A stretch of 64,000 bases of DNA. Source: an uncultured Allobosea sp. GTDB taxonomy: Bacteria; Pseudomonadota; Alphaproteobacteria; Rhizobiales; Beijerinckiaceae. Shown piece by piece: positions 62,303 to 64,000 of the stretch (within the stretch, counting starts at the first letter, position 1; each line of letters starts with the position of its first letter). The notes beneath the pieces are model-generated. The model did no database searches. It saw nothing but the letters and a program-made list of their open reading frames with translations, and was not told where the DNA came from. Both the position numbers and the translations under genes were made by a program. The DNA is taken from the NCBI RefSeq assembly GCF_945957345.1, contig NZ_CAMFKW010000009.1:61371-125370 (forward strand). Reading direction: 5' to 3'.

Positions 62303-64000
62303 ATGGCTGACATCAAGATCACCGGCCCCGACGGCTCGACCTTCGCCTTCCCGGTCGGAACTTCGGCGGAGACGATCGAGGGTGCCATGCGCTCGCACTA
62401 CGCGACGTACAATGTCCCGGCGCAGGAAACGGCCGCGGCACCGCTCAAGGCAGAGGCCGCGCCGGACAAGCGTGATAGCTTCCTAGGAAAGGTCGACGCC
62501 GCCGTGCGCGGGGCTGCAGACACCATGACGTTCGGTCTTGCCGATGAGATGTCCGCGGCGGCCAACGCAACCCTGCAACCGCTCTTCGGCCTCGGAAAAT
62601 CCGGAGCGTCGTGGAGCGAGCGTTACAAGGCGAACAAGGCCGACGAAAACGCGATTGACCAGTCCGATGCTGAAAACCGCTTCGGCTACCGGCTGGGCGG
62701 ACAGCTTGCCGGCGGCGTGACGCAAGCGGCCGGGCTGGCAAAATCCGGTCTGTCCGCGACCGCCAACGCGATCGAAGCCGGCAAGAGCCTGCCCCGCGTC
62801 GCCCTTGCGGGCGGCAAGGAAGGCGCCATCGTCGGCGGCCTCTACGGCGCTGGCAGCGGCGAGGGGATTGAGGAACGAGGCCAAGGAGCAATCACCAGCG
62901 GCATTGCTGGAATGGCCGTTGGCGGAGCTATTCCGCCTCTCACAGCCGGCATCTCGGCAGTCGGAAAACCGCTGGTCGCACCACTCCTCGCCCGCCTGCG
63001 TCCCGATCAATATGCGGCGGCTGCCGTCGGTGAAGGGGTGAAGCGTTCCGGCCGGGAGATCGACGATATTGCCCGCATCATGCAGGGCGCTCGGATGGAC
63101 GGGCAGGATGGCTTCATGGTCGCCGATGCCATGGGCAACGCGGGCCAGCGGATGCTTTCGACCGTCACGCGCACCCCGAACGATGCCCGCCAGGGTGTGG
63201 CCGAGGCGCTCATGTCCCGCCAGATGGATCAGGGACGCCGTGTCGCTGGCGCTCTTCATGATGCATCTGGCTCGCCGATGACCGCCAGCCAGTACGAGCA
63301 GGCGTTGACGCAGCAGCGCTCCGCGAATGCCGGCCGGAACTACGCGCCTGTCGAGCAGGACGTGAACCCTATCAATGTCAGCCGGCCCGTCAGCATCGCC
63401 AACCGGACGATTTCTCCGGCTGCGGACAATGTCGCCACGTCAACCGGCGCCGTTCCGACGGACCTCGCGGCTCGTGCCGGCATAGAGGCGGGCGAAGCCG
63501 CGATCCGCGACCCGATTCGTGAGGCGGTGAAGACGGCGCGGTCCTATCTGGCATCCGACACGCTGACGGTCACGAATGTCGAAAAGGCCTTCCGGGCGAA
63601 GACGAATATCGACCAGATGATTGCCAAAGCCACGGAAGAGGGCCGCGGTGGCGTCGTCGATGCACTGAAGCCGATCCGCGACGCGCTCGACGACAAGCTG
63701 GCCAAGAGCTCGCCACAATACGCGGCGGCGCGCGATGCATATCGGGCTGATAGCCAGCCGATCGAGGCCGTTGCGACGGGCCGCGCGATGGCCAGCCCGC
63801 GCACGCGCACGCAGGACAATCTCGCGACCTTCGGCGGCCTGGACGAGGCCAGCCGGAACGCCGCGCGCATCGGCTACTTCGACCCGATGATTGCGCGAGC
63901 GGAAAGCTCCGCCGGCACGATGACGAACGCCGCGCGCCCATTCTCGGCTGTCAACGGCGGTCGGATTCCAGGCCATCGTGGCGGAGTAAAAGCAGGCCAC
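62303..64000 (+). CDS. Large phage virion protein, 3' end outside window
   Basis: The frame starts at 62303, one base after the preceding stop, and stays open for 566 codons to the window edge. It begins MADIKITGPDGSTFAFPVGT, a module often seen at the start of phage structural or ejection proteins. A GAADTMTFGLADEMSAA helix and two glycine-rich hydrophobic stretches (AGGKEGAIVGGLYGAGSG and TSGIAGMAVGGAIPPL) follow. Long helical regions make up the rest. Membrane insertion during DNA entry is plausible. The family is recognised only by architecture. Confidence 0.8.
   Translation, partial: MADIKITGPDGSTFAFPVGTSAETIEGAMRSHYATYNVPAQETAAAPLKAEAAPDKRDSFLGKVDAAVRGAADTMTFGLADEMSAAANATLQPLFGLGKSGASWSERYKANKADENAIDQSDAENRFGYRLGGQLAGGVTQAAGLAKSGLSATANAIEAGKSLPRVALAGGKEGAIVGGLYGAGSGEGIEERGQGAITSGIAGMAVGGAIPPLTAGISAVGKPLVAPLLARLRPDQYAAAAVGEGVKRSGREIDDIARIMQGARMDGQDGFMVADAMGNAGQRMLSTVTRTPNDARQGVAEALMSRQMDQGRRVAGALHDASGSPMTASQYEQALTQQRSANAGRNYAPVEQDVNPINVSRPVSIANRTISPAADNVATSTGAVPTDLAARAGIEAGEAAIRDPIREAVKTARSYLASDTLTVTNVEKAFRAKTNIDQMIAKATEEGRGGVVDALKPIRDALDDKLAKSSPQYAAARDAYRADSQPIEAVATGRAMASPRTRTQDNLATFGGLDEASRNAARIGYFDPMIARAESSAGTMTNAARPFSAVNGGRIPGHRGGVKAGH

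Larger units (their letters stand above)
51717..64000. mobile_element. Prophage or phage-like island, left part
   Basis: The boundary is the tRNA-Gly fragment. The island carries integrase, an AlpA-like HTH, DnaB-type helicase, a replication protein, a Mor-like activator and virion or ejection-type proteins, all on the plus strand with overlapping starts and stops. The element continues past the window. Terminase, portal, capsid and lysis genes are not seen in this part, so completeness cannot be judged. Confidence 0.88.

Overview
The window comes from a high-GC alphaproteobacterium of the order Hyphomicrobiales. A Bosea-like or Boseaceae-like host fits best. The evidence is codon usage, an NdvA-type cyclic glucan exporter, a TAXI/TRAP-rich transporter complement, CobW/WD40/zinc ABC synteny and characteristic short dispersed palindromes. 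The genus is an inference; no rRNA or complete tRNA lies in the window.

Layout. Bases 1-51,650 are ordinary chromosome. In order: a truncated peptide-type binding protein and an amidase; DUF167, beta-carbonic anhydrase and xerD; a 265-bp nested inverted-repeat element; aroK-aroB; a Ca2+/H+ antiporter; a DctP-type binding protein and an NdvA-like exporter; a zinc-homeostasis block on the minus strand (His-rich peptide, aztA, aztB, aztC, COG0523 GTPase, WD40 protein, small protein) with two Zur-like boxes; opgD; a TAXI-TRAP transporter with a DUF1850 partner; a GGT-like/amidase/cobalt nitrile hydratase operon facing a NicO-DUF1007 nickel/cobalt exporter pair; a fused indolepyruvate:ferredoxin oxidoreductase with a Crp-family regulator; a seven-gene operon of two CoA ligases around a branched-chain-type ABC transporter; then ung, a 5'-nucleotidase, hemH, a MarR/hydrolase divergent pair, a LOG-like protein, pyrE and an MFS transporter.

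Bases 51,717-64,000 are the left part of a prophage or phage-like island. It is inserted in the 3' end of a tRNA-Gly(GCC) gene. Only the 50-nt 3' portion of that tRNA remains here, so the restored complete tRNA is expected at the right end, beyond the window. All island genes seen are on the plus strand: integrase, an unrecognised protein, an AlpA-like HTH, small phage proteins, a DnaB-type helicase, a replication-associated protein, a Mor-like activator, and long virion or ejection-type proteins, one with a tail-tip lysozyme-like domain. The last gene is cut by the window edge.

How the parts work together. The zinc block reads as one Zur-controlled uptake and allocation regulon. The nitrile hydratase has the cobalt-type cysteine motif and sits beside a Ni/Co transporter, so cobalt handling and nitrile/amide hydrolysis may be linked. 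The CoA-ligase/ABC operon looks like a transport-and-activate system for a carboxylic acid. The signals least explained by standard annotation are the nested cruciform element next to xerD, the two families of dispersed palindromes, the GGT homologue without its nucleophilic threonine, and the unrecognised gene directly behind the phage integrase.
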